Positions 62,768-64,000 of a DNA stretch of 64,000 nucleotides are shown here, in pieces. The stretch is from Clavelina lepadiformis (taxonomy: Eukaryota; Chordata; Ascidiacea; Aplousobranchia; Clavelinidae). Each line of letters starts with the position of its first letter. Within the stretch, counting starts at the first letter, position 1. Both the position numbers and the translations under genes were made by a program. The stretch lies in assembly GCF_947623445.1 (NCBI RefSeq), contig NC_135242.1, positions 5,208,001 through 5,272,000 of the forward strand. The letters are read 5' to 3'. The notes under the pieces were generated by a model. That model did no database searches, was not told the DNA's origin, and worked only from the letters and a program-made list of their open reading frames with translations.

Positions 62768-64000
62768 ATGGCTCTGAACAAAGACAAGGAAAGCTGCTGT
62801 CGAAATCAAAATAACTTCAAGTATTTGAAATTAAAATTGCTGTTTCTTTTTCGTATGATAGGTAAGTTTTAACAATGTATATTCTTTATTAATTTGAAAG
62901 CGATGAGATAAAACAATAAAAAAATTTATACTTTAAGGTGGTGTTTGTGGTTATGCCATTTACCAGGCTATATTCCTTAAGCATGTTGGTCTGTCTTCCT
63001 ATGAGGCTGGGCTCATATTTTCCGTGGAGAAAATTATAGCGGCGGCAGCATCCTTGTGCTTGGGGATGATCTCTGATAAAACAAAGCGTCCAAAGGAAAT
63101 CCTCATCATAGCATTGCTTTCTGGTTCTGCTATTCTATCCGCACAATTCTTTGTGCTACCACCTAAACCACATAAGGAATTAGGTAAAACTGTAATTACT
63201 TAAATTGTAAATATACACAAACAAACTAACGATGTCAGACTGACACTTTGTAGCAGATGCATTGATGTGCTACAATCGCTCCCAGTCCTTTTGTAACGAT
63301 ACTGACATGGAGAACTTGATGGACTACTATATTGATCGGAACCAGGATAATGTGCAGAGATTGAACAAATCAAAAAACTGCCTAAACATTTCATGGAACT
63401 TGACCGATTTCTCTGATTGGAAAATAGGCAACAGCGAAAACGTTTCTAGCAGTGCTGATTCTCAGAAAAATTTGCCAAATTTACCTTCTTGTTTATGTAA
63501 TTCATGCCAACAAAATTATACAAACTTGTCTTTAGCCGACTGTTTTCGAAAGGTAGCTGATGCTAAAAATACTGGCTCAATCTACAAAGAGTTTCCAGCG
63601 ATGACAAATTATGGTATAGTGTTGTCAAATAATAACAAGACGTGTTATGTTATCTTTGGTTTAACAAAGACGGAGAAAATTACAATTAACTCGTTTGGTT
63701 TCACGTTTTGGATAATGTTAGTTTTAGTTAGCTTGTTGGTATTCTCGGTTTCTGGTACTTCTCCAATCATTGACGCAACAATTATAAACGCGCTTGGAGA
63801 AGAAGACCGCTGGAGATATGGAAGACAAATCATACTGGGCTGTGCCCTCAGCGGAGCTATGGCTGCCTTTGTTGGCCATCTGAAAGGTTAAGTTATGTGA
63901 AGTTAACATGACGAAAATGTATGTGACTGTTATTACTAAAATAGACTTTCATAAATTATTTTTACATAGATTATACACAGGAATCCATTGGTGCACTCCG
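62768..64000 (+). CDS. MFSD6-like major facilitator transporter, copy 3 (partial, runs off the window)
   Basis: Plus-strand exons 62768-62861, 62938-63183, 63257-63886 and the first 31 bases of a fourth from 63970; phases 1, 1 and 1 match the exon structure of copy 2. The ATG begins MALNKDKESCC; the first helix starts KLKLLFLFRMIGG. Exon 2 repeats the family pattern (IYQAIFLKHVGLSS, GMISDKTKR). Exon 3 contains a long extracellular loop with many NxS/T sites and its own cysteine pattern (CYNRS, CLCNSC, ADCFRK, TCYV), then FTFWIMLVLVSLLVFS and SPIIDATIINALGEED. The fourth exon starts DYTQESIGAL, equivalent to DLTEEYIGAY in copy 1. It is more distant from copies 1 and 2 than they are from each other and faces the other way. 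The C-terminal half lies beyond the window. Confidence 0.85.

Overview
The window looks like nuclear DNA of a small-genome invertebrate chordate, most likely an ascidian of the Ciona type. The sequence is AT-rich, genes are split into many short GT-AG exons with introns mostly of 0.1-1.7 kb, there is one Dishevelled gene with intact DIX, PDZ and DEP domains, and the gene-free stretches are littered with short DNA transposons. No bacterial or viral genes, rRNA, tRNA or CRISPR were seen. The species assignment is inference. All gene models were built by hand from splice sites, reading-frame phase and protein motifs, and the exon sums of the complete models divide by three.

Layout: (1) 1.8-2.9 kb, plus strand: a two-exon seven-transmembrane, receptor-like protein. 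(2) 6.0-16.4 kb, plus: a 13-exon secreted protein with signal peptide, von Willebrand A domain, a chain of laminin-type EGF modules, a polythreonine linker and a Gly/Tyr/Arg-rich tail. (3) 16.4-21.9 kb: gene-free, holding an 886-bp terminal-inverted-repeat element. (4) 21.9-33.2 kb, plus: Dishevelled, 16 exons, 713 residues; its last intron (4.2 kb) is full of short transposons. (5) 36.6-39.1 and 44.6-48.2 kb, minus: two tandem MFSD6-like major-facilitator genes; a third related gene starts at 62.8 kb on the plus strand and runs off the window. (6) 52.3-55.8 kb, minus: a 12-exon secreted astacin metalloprotease fused to two thrombospondin type-1 repeats and FG-GAP-like calcium-loop repeats. 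(7) 39.1-44.6, 48.2-52.3 and 55.8-62.8 kb: gene-poor, with nested transposons, a piggyBac relic and other decayed elements.

The genes are not an operon or pathway. Dishevelled is the conserved Wnt-signalling gene. The two secreted multidomain proteins look like extracellular matrix or gamete/cuticle-type proteins built by domain shuffling. The MFSD6-like genes form a local expansion: their membrane exons are nearly identical between the two tandem copies, while the large cysteine-rich loop has diverged strongly, a pattern expected from gene conversion plus fast loop evolution. That contrast and the two unusual domain architectures are the most interesting items here.
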